From Agromyces mangrovi (GTDB lineage: Bacteria; Actinomycetota; Actinomycetes; Actinomycetales; Microbacteriaceae): a stretch of DNA of 64,000 nucleotides. The DNA is taken from contig NZ_AP027737.1 of NCBI RefSeq assembly GCF_030296695.1, positions 620,001 to 684,000 of the forward strand. The letters are read 5' to 3'. Made by a program: the position numbers and the translations under genes. Shown in pieces: positions 27,124-36,430 of the stretch. Position 1 is the first letter of the stretch, and each line of letters starts with the position of its first letter. The notes beneath the pieces were generated by a model. The model was not told the DNA's origin and made no database searches. It saw only the letters and a program-made list of their open reading frames with translations.

Positions 27124-27816
27124 ATGAGCGACGGACCACGCATCCTGATCGTCGACGACGAGCCGAACATCCGCGACCTGCTGACCACGAGCCTGCGCTT
27201 CGCGGGCTTCGCCGTGCGCGCGGTCGGCAACGGCGCGCAGACCATCTCCGCGGTGATCGAGGAGGAGCCCGACCTCATCATCCTCGACGTCATGCTGCCC
27301 GACATGAACGGCTTCGGCGTCACCAAGCGCCTCCGCTCGGCCGGCTACACGGCGCCGATCCTCTTCCTCACCGCCAAGGACGACACCGAGGACAAGATCA
27401 CCGGCCTCACCGTCGGCGGCGACGACTACGTCACCAAGCCGTTCAGCCTCGACGAGATCGTCGCGCGCATCCGCGCCATCCTGCGCCGCACCATGCACGC
27501 CGACGAGGACGCGGTGATCCGCACCGGCGAGCTCACCATGGACCAGGACACGCACGAGGTGCTGGTCGGCGACGTGCCCATCGAGCTCTCCCCCACCGAA
27601 TTCAAGCTGCTGCGATACCTCATGCTGAACCCGAACCGGGTGCTGTCGAAGGCGCAGATCCTCGACCACGTGTGGGAGTACGACTTCAACGGCGACGCGG
27701 GCATCGTCGAGAGCTACATCTCGTACCTGCGACGCAAGCTCGACCAGCACTCGAGCGAGCCGCTGATCCAGACCAAGCGGGGCTTCGGGTACATGCTCAA
27801 GGCCTCCAAGGCCTGA
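27124..27816 (+). CDS. OmpR/PhoB-family response regulator
   Basis: A 230-residue regulator. The receiver domain (about 5-120) has acidic pocket Asp11-Asp12, phosphoacceptor Asp55 (IILDVMLPDMNG), switch threonine in FLTAKDD and lysine in VTKPFSL. The C-terminal winged helix (about 135-228) has IELSPTEFKLLRYLMLN, VLSKAQILDHVWEYDF and RRKLDQHSS followed by KRGFGYML. It resembles the TrcR/PhoP branch of actinobacterial regulators. It is followed after 31 bp by its histidine kinase. Target genes cannot be read from the window. Confidence 0.93.
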   Translation: MSDGPRILIVDDEPNIRDLLTTSLRFAGFAVRAVGNGAQTISAVIEEEPDLIILDVMLPDMNGFGVTKRLRSAGYTAPILFLTAKDDTEDKITGLTVGGDDYVTKPFSLDEIVARIRAILRRTMHADEDAVIRTGELTMDQDTHEVLVGDVPIELSPTEFKLLRYLMLNPNRVLSKAQILDHVWEYDFNGDAGIVESYISYLRRKLDQHSSEPLIQTKRGFGYMLKASKA

Positions 27817-27847
27817 CTCAGGAACGCGCACGTAGACTCGCGGCGCC

Positions 27848-29590
27848 ATGCACCAGACACTCACCGACCGTTGGAGTCGCATCTCCCTGCGCTCCAAGAT
27901 CACGGGCGTGACGGTGCTGATGCTGACCCTCGGCCTGCTCGTCTCGGGCGTCGGCACCATGACGATGCTGCGCAGCTGGGTCGAGGACCAGCAGGACAAG
28001 AAGCTCGTCGCCATCGCACGCGGTGAGCTGTCGAAGTACTTCGTCGGCGGTGACGCGGGCGACACGCTCGACGGCGAGGACCTACGGCTCGACACGACCG
28101 ACGACGTGTTCATCGCGATCTACGACGGCGAGGGCGAGTTCGTCGCCCACAACTGGCTGCTGCACGACCGCGACTCGTGGCCCGAGATCCCGGCGCAGCT
28201 CACGGTGTCGGACGTCTCGCTGCTGAACGCCGGCACGAGCGGCTACACGGTGCGCACGCTGCACGACGTGAACGGAGACCCGAACTTCCACGCCATCACG
28301 CTGGTCGCCAACGCCGACGAGCACGGCAACTTCGCGCCCGTGCTCGTGGCCGTCTCGATGACCGAGTCGCGCAACCTGCTCGCGGCGTACCTCACGATCT
28401 TCCTCGGCTTCGGCATCGGCGTGGTGCTGGTGGGCGCACTGCTCACGCGGATGCTCGTGACCACGACCTTCCTGCCGCTGCGCGAGGTTGAGCACACCGC
28501 GGCGGCGATCGCCGACGGCGACTTCAGCCAGCGCCTCGGCGGCGCGACCCCGAACACCGAGGTCGGTCGCCTGAACCGGTCGCTCAACACGATGCTGAAC
28601 CGCATCGACCGCGCGTTCCGCGACCGCGCCCGCACGATCGAGCAGATGCGTCGCTTCGTGGGCGACGCATCGCACGAGCTGCGCACCCCGCTCGTGTCGG
28701 TGCGCGGCTACGCCGAGCTCTACCGCATGGGTGCGCTGCAGTCGCCCGACGAGGTGGGCCAGGCGATGGATCGCATCGAGAAGGAGGCGATCCGCATGGG
28801 CGGGCTCGTCGAGGACCTGCTCGAGCTCGCACGCCTCGACGAGACCAAGCCGCTCACGCTCGCGCAGGTCGACCTGGTGCCGCTCGCGCGCGATGCGGCG
28901 CTCGACGCGATGGCCATCTCGCCCGCACGCACGGTGTCGGTCGTCGCCCGCGGCATCGACGGCGACGAGACGACGGATGCCACGAGTCTGCCGTCGCGCA
29001 CGCAGGGCACGTCCGACGCGCGGCCGTCGACCGGCTCGGGGCCGATCGCGTTCGCGGGAGCGACGCTCGCCCGGCTGCGCCGTCGGCCGCGGCGCGGCGT
29101 CGCCCCCGAGGCATCCGCCGCCGGGCCCGAGCCGCTCTTCGACCTCGAGGGCAACGAGCCGGAGCCGCTCGAGGAGACCTCGGAGGCCGTGCCCGCGATC
29201 GTCATGGCCGAGGAGAACAAGCTCCGCCAGGTCATCACGAACCTCATGGCGAACGCGATGCGCTTCACGCCCGACGACAGCCCGATCGAGATCGTCGTCT
29301 CGACCGACCGGTCGAGCGAGTCGGCGACGGTCGAGATCGTCGACCACGGCGAGGGCATCCCGCCGCAGATCCGCGAGAAGATCTTCCAGCGCTTCTGGCG
29401 CGCCGACACCTCGCGCACGCGTGAGACCGGCGGTTCGGGCCTCGGGCTCGCGATCGTCGCGTCGATCGTCGCCGCGCACAACGGCACCGTCGGCGTGACG
29501 GAGACGCCCGGCGGCGGCGCGACCTTCCGCGTCACGCTGCCGCTCGCCGACTCGGCGCGCGCGCCGCGGTCGCTCGACGCACCCGCCTGA
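27848..29590 (+). CDS. OmpR-type sensor histidine kinase with an unusual insert before the ATPase domain
   Basis: A 580-residue membrane sensor. TM1 lies at about 17-40 and an extracytoplasmic domain at about 41-178. TM2 lies at about 180-203, then HAMP (EVEHTAAAIADGDFSQRL). HisKA carries His276 in FVGDASHELRTPLVS, and the HATPase has the N-box NLMANAMRFTPDD, G1 IVDHGEGIPP, F-box KIFQRFWRAD and G2 GGSGLGLAIV. Between HisKA and the N-box there is an extra Ser/Arg/Pro-rich stretch of about 65-75 residues (roughly 370-440, including LRRRPRRGVAPEASAAGPEP) not expected in the fold. It pairs with the regulator immediately upstream. The signal is unknown. Confidence 0.93.
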   Translation: MHQTLTDRWSRISLRSKITGVTVLMLTLGLLVSGVGTMTMLRSWVEDQQDKKLVAIARGELSKYFVGGDAGDTLDGEDLRLDTTDDVFIAIYDGEGEFVAHNWLLHDRDSWPEIPAQLTVSDVSLLNAGTSGYTVRTLHDVNGDPNFHAITLVANADEHGNFAPVLVAVSMTESRNLLAAYLTIFLGFGIGVVLVGALLTRMLVTTTFLPLREVEHTAAAIADGDFSQRLGGATPNTEVGRLNRSLNTMLNRIDRAFRDRARTIEQMRRFVGDASHELRTPLVSVRGYAELYRMGALQSPDEVGQAMDRIEKEAIRMGGLVEDLLELARLDETKPLTLAQVDLVPLARDAALDAMAISPARTVSVVARGIDGDETTDATSLPSRTQGTSDARPSTGSGPIAFAGATLARLRRRPRRGVAPEASAAGPEPLFDLEGNEPEPLEETSEAVPAIVMAEENKLRQVITNLMANAMRFTPDDSPIEIVVSTDRSSESATVEIVDHGEGIPPQIREKIFQRFWRADTSRTRETGGSGLGLAIVASIVAAHNGTVGVTETPGGGATFRVTLPLADSARAPRSLDAPA

Positions 29591-29707
29591 GCCGCGCATC
29601 CTCCACAGGGTGGGGCGGGTACAGGTCGGATGCCTCGGGGCCGCGTGGGCCGGACGGTGGCGCCGTCGCGGCCTAGCGTCGGTCGCACCGAACGAGAGGA
29701 TGCGACC

Positions 29708-29998
29708 ATGACCACCTTCCACGTCGACAGCGACCAGGTGCTGACCACCGCGTCGGCCGCACAGGCCACGATCGAGCACCTGATGGCCGACACCGCCGGA
29801 CTCAACGCCCAGTTGACCGGGCTGCAGGGCGCCTGGTCGGGGCAGGCGTCGGTCGCGTTCCAGTCGGCGGTCGCCGAGTGGCGCGCCGTGCAGCAGTCCG
29901 TCGAGCAGACGCTCGCCGGCGTGCAGCAGGCGCTGGGCGCGGCCGGTGCGCGCTACGCCGAGGTCGAGCAGGCGAACGCGGCGCTGTTCGTGCGCTGA
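29708..29998 (+). CDS. WXG100-family ESAT-6-like protein
   Basis: A 96-residue helical-hairpin protein. The turn LQGAWSGQASVAF carries the W-x-G motif at residues 43-45, flanked by two amphipathic helices (QVLTTASAAQATIEHLMADT and WRAVQQSVEQTLAGVQQAL). There is no signal peptide, as expected for a type VII secretion substrate. GAGAGGA lies upstream of ATG 29708. No EccC ATPase, EccB/D/E or second WXG100 gene is in the window, so it is an orphan; the C-terminal YxxxD/E-type export signal is not obvious (RYAEVEQANA is the closest, Tyr-x-x-x-Glu-like). Confidence 0.85.
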   Translation: MTTFHVDSDQVLTTASAAQATIEHLMADTAGLNAQLTGLQGAWSGQASVAFQSAVAEWRAVQQSVEQTLAGVQQALGAAGARYAEVEQANAALFVR

Positions 29999-30025
29999 GC
30001 AGACGCCCTGCGCCTGCCCGGGCGT

Positions 30026-31215
30026 TCAGCCGTCGAGGTTCGCCAGGAGCGCCTCGGCGAGGGGCACGGCCGACGCCCGCGCCTCGGCGTAGTCCAGCGC
30101 GGGCATGTAGTCGACCGACGCAGGCGGGACGGGCGGAAACGCCACGCGGATCCAGTCGTGCTGACGATGCAGGTCGAGGATGCACTCCTCACCGTCGTCG
30201 CAGCGGAGGACCGCGCCGCCCGGCTCGACGCCGACGACCACGACCTCGGAGCCGCCGTCGGCCAGCCAGTCCTCACGCGCGTCGAGGAACCCCCACTCAC
30301 CGCCCGGGAGCACGCTCACGTGCCCGAATCCGGCGTCGCGGTCGAGGAAGCCGAGCGAGCAGCGGAGGGCGCCCGTCGTGTCTGCCGCGTAGACGTACTG
30401 GCCGACCCTCGGGCCGTCCCAGAACGATCCGAACCAGATCTCTCCCAGTCCGGACACCTCGCCGACCTCGTCGGCCGTGCCGAGATCGTCGCACGACGCG
30501 ATGGGCGGCGTCGATGCGCTCGCGGTCCACCGTGCGGCAGGTTCGCCCGCCGCCTCGATGGTCACCAGGAGCGCGTCCACGTACCCGGCGAAGGCTGCGG
30601 TCAACGCATCATCCGTCGCGTACGTCGACACGTCGATGCCGTCCACTCGGAAGTCGACCCATGCCCCGGCAGCCCAGCCCATCAGCTCGCAGTGCCCGGT
30701 TCGATCGGTGTCGGGGCTGCCGCCGGTGCCGACGCAGCGCGGCCCCTGCACGGACGGTCCGTACGGCGAGGCCGGCAGGACGTCCGCGTAGGCGTCCACG
30801 TACTCCTGCGCCTGCGCCTCCCCTCGGGAAGGACGTGCAGCACGATCGAGTACCGGTACGACGGCTCGGTCAGCCAGTACGGCTGCACGCTGCCGTCGTC
30901 CCACTCGCACACGAGCGCTCCGAGCTGCATCGATGCGGCGCGGTCGGGCGCGACCTCTGCGAGCACCGGAACCGGCACGAGCGGATCCGGCGCTCCCATG
31001 AACGACTCGAGCGCGTCGATCGACAGGGCGTCGTCGCAGGTCAGGTCGAGTCGGGACTCGGGCCCTTCGTACGCGGCTTCGGTGGGGGTCGGCGACGGCG
31101 TAGCGGAAGATGCGACGGGCGGAGCCTCCTCCGCCGGCTGCGCGGCGCACGCGGTCAGCGACAGCAGCGCCGCCGCGCCGATGGAACCGAGTGTCAGGCC
31201 AGTCCGTCGTCGCAT
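30026..31215 (-). CDS. Lipoprotein of unknown function, with an apparent -1 frameshift
   Basis: A probable 395-residue lipoprotein split across two frames. The first frame starts MRRRTGLTLGSIGAAALLSL with lipobox LTAC (Cys about 23), then a Pro/Thr/Ser spacer and LDLTCDDALSIDALESFMG, and runs to YRYSIVLHVLPEG. The second frame continues with GEAQAQEYVDAYADVLPASP through HCELMGWAAGAWVDFRVDG to LAEALLANLDG at 30026. One G missing from the run at 30820-30823 (GGGG on this strand) explains the break. Cysteine pairs (around ASCDDLG, LRCSLGF and LRCDDGEECIL) suggest two related extracellular domains. No recognised family; a frame lesion is visible but may be a sequencing error. Confidence 0.75.
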
Positions 31216-31290
31216 TCGGTCATGGTACGTGCGACGGGGCATGCCCTCGGGCCGGCTGTGGACGACGGGGCGGGCCGAGGCACCGGTGCG

Positions 31291-32679
31291 TCAGGCGCGC
31301 TCGGCGAGTGCCGTGCTCGCGCGGGCGGCCGCGTCGGCGAGCGCCCGGGAGTCGGCGGTGGCGAGCTCGCCGTCGGCGACGACCGTGCGGCCGCCGACGA
31401 GCAGGCGCGCGAGCGGCGGGAGCGAGGCGAGCCCGAGGGCGGCGACCGGGTCGGCGATGCCGGCGTGCTCGACGCCGTCGATGCGCCAGAGCGCGAGGTC
31501 GGCGAGCTTGCCCGGCTCGATCGAGCCGAGCTCGTCGTGTCGGCCGAGCACGCGCGCGCCGCCGATCGTGGCGAGCCGCAGGGCCGTGTGCACGTCCATC
31601 GCCCCGGCGCCGTCGCGCAGCCGCGCGAGCAGCACCGCCTGGCGGATCTCGTCACCCAGCCGGCCCGACTCGTTCGACGCCGCCCCGTCGACGCCGAGGC
31701 CGACCGGCGCCCCCGCGGCGACGAGCGCGCGCACGGGCGCGATGCCCGCCGCGAGCCGCGCGTTCGACGACGGGCAGTGCGCCACGCCCGTGCCGGTGTC
31801 GGCGAAGCGGCGCACGTCGGCGTCGTCGAGGTGCACGCAGTGCGCCATCCAGACGTCGTCGCCGAGCCAGCCGAGCGACTCGAGGTACCCGGCGGGCGAG
31901 GTGCCGAACCGCTCGCGGCAGAACGCCTCCTCCTCGACGGTCTCGGCGCCGTGCGTGTGCAGCCGCACGCCGAGGTCGCGCGCGAGCACCGCCGACTCCC
32001 GCAGCAGGTCGGCCGTCACCGAGAACGGCGAGCAGGGCGCGGCGGCGATGCGCACCATCGACGAGAACCCGGGGTCGTGGTAGGCGTCGACGGCCGCCTG
32101 AGTGGCCGCCAGCGCGGCATCCGTCGTCTCGACCGCGAAGTCGGGCGGCAGGCCGCCGGCACTGCGACCGAGGTCCATCGAGCCACGAGTGGCGTGCAGG
32201 CGGATGCCCACGTCCGACCCGGCCTCGACGATCGCGCCGACGAGGTCGCCGCCACCGGCGGGGAACACGTAGTGGTGGTCGGCGAGCGTCGTGCAGCCCG
32301 AGCGGGCGGCCACGGCGAGCGCCCCCGCGGCCCCGGCACGCACCAGGTCGGCGTCGATGCGCGACCACATCGGGTACAGCGCGACGAGCCAGTCGAACAG
32401 GATGTCGTCCTGCGCGAACCCGCGCGTGAGCCACTGGTACAGGTGGTGGTGGGTGTTCACGAGGCCGGGCGTGAGCAGGTGCCCGCGCCCGTCGATGCGC
32501 TCGTGAGCGGATGCCGCGAGCTCACCCGGCACCGGCCCCGCGCCGACCGCGGTGATGCGGTCGCCGTCGACGACCACGTAGCCCGCGGGGTGCTCGGTGC
32601 CGGCCGCATCGACGGTCGCCACGTGGCATCCGTCGATCACCACCCGCCGCACGGCCACGCCGGCGCCGGCGGCCGCCAT
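31291..32679 (-). CDS. 8-oxoguanine/guanine deaminase (amidohydrolase superfamily)
   Basis: A 462-residue metal-dependent deaminase. Metal ligands are the HxH in LVNTHHHLYQWLTRGF, the histidine pair in LHTHGAETVEEEAF and WMAHCVHLDDADV, and the aspartate in LGVDGAASNESGRLGDE. The pattern is that of the 8-oxoguanine deaminase/guanine deaminase group (ATZ/TRZ-like). It releases ammonia from guanine or 8-oxoguanine to give xanthine or urate. Its ATG overlaps the uricase stop by one base, so it ends a coupled operon xdhC-xdhB-xdhA-uricase-deaminase. If it is specific for 8-oxoguanine the product is urate itself, feeding the neighbouring uricase directly. Confidence 0.88.
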   Translation of the reverse strand: MAAAGAGVAVRRVVIDGCHVATVDAAGTEHPAGYVVVDGDRITAVGAGPVPGELAASAHERIDGRGHLLTPGLVNTHHHLYQWLTRGFAQDDILFDWLVALYPMWSRIDADLVRAGAAGALAVAARSGCTTLADHHYVFPAGGGDLVGAIVEAGSDVGIRLHATRGSMDLGRSAGGLPPDFAVETTDAALAATQAAVDAYHDPGFSSMVRIAAAPCSPFSVTADLLRESAVLARDLGVRLHTHGAETVEEEAFCRERFGTSPAGYLESLGWLGDDVWMAHCVHLDDADVRRFADTGTGVAHCPSSNARLAAGIAPVRALVAAGAPVGLGVDGAASNESGRLGDEIRQAVLLARLRDGAGAMDVHTALRLATIGGARVLGRHDELGSIEPGKLADLALWRIDGVEHAGIADPVAALGLASLPPLARLLVGGRTVVADGELATADSRALADAAARASTALAERA

Positions 32680-33584
32680 CAGACCAGCCCGGTGTAGTGA
32701 TCCCACGCGGGCCCGGCGTCGGGCGCGTCGTCGCGCGTCACCGTCGCCTGGATCAGCCCGTAGGGCCGGTCGTCGGCGTGGAAGACCTCGTTGTCGTTGT
32801 CGATGCCGAATCGGCCGAGGTCGGAGAGGAAGTGGTGCTTGTTCGGCGCCGACATGCGGATCTCGACGATCTCGGGGTACGTCTCGAGCACCGCGCGGCC
32901 CATCGCGTAGAGCGTCTGCTGCAGCGCGAGCGAGTGCACGTTCGCGAAGCGCTCGACCACGACGGCCTTCACCCCGTCGTAGACCGCGTTCCAGTCGACG
33001 TCGATGGTGCCGAAGCGCCAGGTCGCGACGAGCGAGGTCGCCATGATGCGGTCGGTGGTGGGCTCCAGCACCGTGTACTCGTCCTCGAGGAAGCCGTGGA
33101 ACTCCGAGCCGGTGGACTTCAGGATCACGAGGTCCTTGAACCCGCCGGTCACCCAGGTCTGCTGCGCCTCGCCGTCGCCGGCCACCGTGACCGACGCGAG
33201 CCGCACCTCCGTGCCGTTGCGCGTCCAGGTGTGGTCGTGCTCGGCGCCGTCCACGACGACGCGATCCCACGCGTACTCCTCGATCTCGATGCGGGCGGAT
33301 GCCACGGGCGCCACGTCGTCCACGAAGTGCCGCGCGAGCGCGAGGCCGTACTCCTCGAGTTCCGCCAGGCCGTGCAGCTTCGCGTACGCGTAGGCGGTCT
33401 GCTTCTGCGTGTCGGTCGGCAGCACGTTGCCCTGGTCGCCGTCCAGGTGCGCGGCCGCGAAGTCGCCGCGCAGCGCGGTCGACACGTTCACGTCGCGGAT
33501 CTCGTGACGGGGGCTGTCGCGGACGATCCGCACGATGCGGTTCTCCGCCTTGCCGTACCGGTCGTCGCCGAGGATGATCGCCAT
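32679..33584 (-). CDS. Urate oxidase (uricase)
   Basis: A 301-residue cofactor-free uricase oxidising urate to 5-hydroxyisourate. The two tandem T-fold halves carry the expected residues: Lys11/12 region DDRYGKAENRIVRIVRD, Thr in NVLPTDTQKQTAYAYAK, substrate-binding RFANVHSLALQQTLYAMG, and the histidine in MSAPNKHHFLSDLGRFG. AGGAG lies six bases before ATG 33584. No peroxisomal or export signal. It belongs to the xanthine dehydrogenase operon, with a 53-bp gap from the large-subunit gene. Confidence 0.96.
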   Translation of the reverse strand: MAIILGDDRYGKAENRIVRIVRDSPRHEIRDVNVSTALRGDFAAAHLDGDQGNVLPTDTQKQTAYAYAKLHGLAELEEYGLALARHFVDDVAPVASARIEIEEYAWDRVVVDGAEHDHTWTRNGTEVRLASVTVAGDGEAQQTWVTGGFKDLVILKSTGSEFHGFLEDEYTVLEPTTDRIMATSLVATWRFGTIDVDWNAVYDGVKAVVVERFANVHSLALQQTLYAMGRAVLETYPEIVEIRMSAPNKHHFLSDLGRFGIDNDNEVFHADDRPYGLIQATVTRDDAPDAGPAWDHYTGLV

Positions 33585-33637
33585 CTGCTGCTCCTGTGTG
33601 TCGTTCGGTGGTTCGGATGCGTGTTCGGGGGTTCGGC

Positions 33638-36430
33638 TCAGTCGTCCGCGGTGCTGCTCGCGAGCCGCCAGACGCGGTCGCGCGAGAACGGCAGCTCGTA
33701 CCCGCGCACGCCGATCGCACGGCGGATCGCGTTGCCGATCGCGGCGGCGACGGGGTTGTACGGGCTCTCGCTCATCGACTTCGCGCCGAACGGCCCGAGG
33801 TCGTCGCTGGTCTCGGCGAAGTACACCTCGGTGTCGGGCACGTCGGCCATCTGCGGCACGCGGTAGAGGCGGAAGACGGGCGTCGTGACCCGCCCCTCGT
33901 CGAGCATGACCTCCTCGTAGAGCGCGCCGCCGATGGCCTGGGCGACGCCGCCCTCGACCTGGCCGCGGCACTGCTCGGGGTTCATGACCGTGCCCGCGTC
34001 GGCGGCCTGGATCGACTGGAGGATGCGCACGGTGCCCGTGCGCACGTCGACGGCCACCCGGAACGCGTGCACGTTGTACGCGAGCGAGCGCTGGTCGCCG
34101 TACTCGGCGCCGCGCGCGAACGCGCCCTCGGGCGAGCGGTGCTCCGCGGGCACGGCCGCGATGAGCTCCGCGAACACGATGCGACGGGACGGGCCGGTGA
34201 CGGATGCGGCGATGAGCGCGCCGTCCCGGTCGAGCACGACGTCCTCCTGGGCGCACCCCGCAACCTCCGCGGCCGCCGTGACGAGCACCTCGCGCAGCGC
34301 GAGCGCCGCCGCGTGCAGCGCCTTGCCGGCGACCGTCGTGCCGGCCGACGCGAACGCTCCCGTGTCGTGCGTCGCGGCATCCGTGTCGGACTGGTGGATC
34401 ACGATGCGGTCGACGCCCGTGCCGAGGTCGGTCGCCACGATCTGCGCGTGCACGGTCGTGGTGCCGTTGCCGAACTCGCTCGTGCCGACGCCGAGGCGCA
34501 CGGTGCCGTCGGAGCGCAGCGTCACGGTGGTCTCGGAGACGTGCCCGCGCGGTGCCATCGTGGCGATCGTCGACGCGGCCATGCCCTCGCCGACGCGCCA
34601 GTGCGGGCCGTCGGGCGCGGCGACCCCGTTGCCGCGCCGCAGCGCCTGCTCGGCCAGGTCGAGGCACTGGTCCAGCCCGTAGCTGCCGTGCACGAGCTCG
34701 GCCTCGGGCTCGTCGTGCCATGCGAAGGGCGGCTCGCCGTCGCGGATGACGTTGCGCCGACGCAACTCGAACGGGTCGATGCCGAGCTCGAGCGCGAGCT
34801 CGTCGAGCGCCGATTCGACGCCGAAGATCACCTGCCCGAGCCCGTAGCCGCGGAACGCACCCGACGGCGGGTTGTTCGTGTACACCGCCTCGGCGTCGAC
34901 GCGCTTCACGGGGCTGCGGTACAGCGAGATCGACTCGGTGCAGGCGTGGAACATGACGCCGCGCGAGTGGTTGCCGTAGGCACCGGTGTCGCTCAGCACG
35001 TCGACGTGCATGGCCGTGAGCACGCCGTCGCGGGTCGCGCCGAGTCGCACGCCGACGCGCATCGGGTGCCGCAGCGTCGTGCGCGTGAACTCCTCGGTGC
35101 GCGTGAGCTCCCACCCCACCGGCCGGCCGAGCCGCAGCGCGGCGACGGCGACGAGGTCCTCGGTGAGCAGCTCCTGCTTGCCGCCGAAGCCGCCGCCGAC
35201 GCGGCCGGTGTGCACGCGCACGCGCTCGGGCGGCAGGTCGAGCAGGCGTGCGAGCTCGTCGCGGGCGAGGAACGGCACCTGCGTGCTCGTGCGCACCACG
35301 AGCCGGCCGTCGTCGTCGATCCAGGCGATGCTGCCGTGGGTCTCGAGCTGGGCATGGCTCTGCCGTTGCGTCTGCCAGGTGCCCGAGACGGTGACATCGG
35401 ATGCCGCGAGGGCCACGTCCACGTCGCCGCCGTAGCCCGCGTGCAGCGCCGCGATCACGTTGCGCTCGGCCTCGTCGACGCGGTCGTCGGGCGTGCGCCC
35501 GGGATGGATCACGGGAGCGCCCGGCTGCCTGGCGGCATCCGGATCGAACACCGCCGGCAGCTGCTCGTACTCGATCTCGAGCGCTCGGCAGCCCGCCTCG
35601 GCCGCCGCGGCGCTCGTCGCGACGACCGCGGCGACGCGCTGGCCGACGAAGCGCGCGACGTCGTCGAGCATGCGGGTGTCGTCGGGGTCATCGGTGCGGT
35701 GCTCGTGCCGGCCGGTGGAGTAGCGGGTCGCGGGCACGTCCTCGTGGGTGAGCACGAGTTCGACGCCGTCGATCGCCTCGGCGGCGGTCGTGTCGATCGA
35801 GACGATGCGGGCGTGGGCGTGCGGCGAGCCGAGCACGCGCAGGTGCAGCATCCCCTCGACCGTGGTGTCGAAGGTGAACGGCTCGGTGCCCGTGACGACA
35901 CGGCGGGCGGCGGGCGGATGCACCGAGCTGCCCACGACCGAACCCGGCGCCGCGCCGGGCGGCGTGCCGGTCGATCCCAGGTTGCGCGCGCCGGCGCCCG
36001 CGACGACGCCCGCGTGGATCGACTCGCGGATGCTGCGGTACCCCGTGCACCGGCAGAGGCTGCCCTTCATGCGCCGGGGCAGGTCGTCGAGGTCGCCCTC
36101 GTCGAGGGTGGAGGCCGTGACGACCATGCCGGCGGTGCAGAACCCGCACTGGAACCCGAAGTGGTCGACGAACGCCTCCTGCATGGGGTGCAGCGCGTCG
36201 GGCGTGCCGAGCCCTGCGGCCGTCGTGACCTCGGCTCCCTCGGCGCGGTGCGCGGGCGTGATGCACGAGTGCACGGGCACGCCGTCGACGAGCACCGCGC
36301 ACGCGCCGCAATCGCCCGCGTCGCAGCCCTTCTTCACCTCGAGGTGCGCGTGCTCGCGCAGGTAGGTGCGCAGCGACTGCCCGGCCCGCGGCTCGCCCTG
36401 CTCGGGGTGCCCGTTCACGGTGACCCTCAT
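33638..36430 (-). CDS. Xanthine dehydrogenase, 2Fe-2S and molybdopterin domains fused
   Basis: A 930-residue molybdo-iron-sulfur subunit. Residues 1-75 are a plant-ferredoxin-type 2Fe-2S domain (VKKGCDAGDCGACAVLVDG, then HSC). About 80-150 is the helical 2Fe-2S domain (GFQCGFCTAGM and GSLCRCTGYRSI). From about 180 on is the Mo-binding aldehyde-oxidase-type domain: VGGGFGGKQ (411-419), GAFRGYGLGQ with the substrate arginine near 527, and the active-site glutamate in GAKSMSESPYNPVAAAIG near the C-terminus. The residue after GGGFGGK, Glu802 in bovine XDH, is Gln419 here. FAD is carried by the adjacent gene. The FeS-Mo fusion with separate FAD subunit differs from the classic bacterial XdhAB split. 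Confidence 0.9.
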   Translation of the reverse strand: MRVTVNGHPEQGEPRAGQSLRTYLREHAHLEVKKGCDAGDCGACAVLVDGVPVHSCITPAHRAEGAEVTTAAGLGTPDALHPMQEAFVDHFGFQCGFCTAGMVVTASTLDEGDLDDLPRRMKGSLCRCTGYRSIRESIHAGVVAGAGARNLGSTGTPPGAAPGSVVGSSVHPPAARRVVTGTEPFTFDTTVEGMLHLRVLGSPHAHARIVSIDTTAAEAIDGVELVLTHEDVPATRYSTGRHEHRTDDPDDTRMLDDVARFVGQRVAAVVATSAAAAEAGCRALEIEYEQLPAVFDPDAARQPGAPVIHPGRTPDDRVDEAERNVIAALHAGYGGDVDVALAASDVTVSGTWQTQRQSHAQLETHGSIAWIDDDGRLVVRTSTQVPFLARDELARLLDLPPERVRVHTGRVGGGFGGKQELLTEDLVAVAALRLGRPVGWELTRTEEFTRTTLRHPMRVGVRLGATRDGVLTAMHVDVLSDTGAYGNHSRGVMFHACTESISLYRSPVKRVDAEAVYTNNPPSGAFRGYGLGQVIFGVESALDELALELGIDPFELRRRNVIRDGEPPFAWHDEPEAELVHGSYGLDQCLDLAEQALRRGNGVAAPDGPHWRVGEGMAASTIATMAPRGHVSETTVTLRSDGTVRLGVGTSEFGNGTTTVHAQIVATDLGTGVDRIVIHQSDTDAATHDTGAFASAGTTVAGKALHAAALALREVLVTAAAEVAGCAQEDVVLDRDGALIAASVTGPSRRIVFAELIAAVPAEHRSPEGAFARGAEYGDQRSLAYNVHAFRVAVDVRTGTVRILQSIQAADAGTVMNPEQCRGQVEGGVAQAIGGALYEEVMLDEGRVTTPVFRLYRVPQMADVPDTEVYFAETSDDLGPFGAKSMSESPYNPVAAAIGNAIRRAIGVRGYELPFSRDRVWRLASSTADD

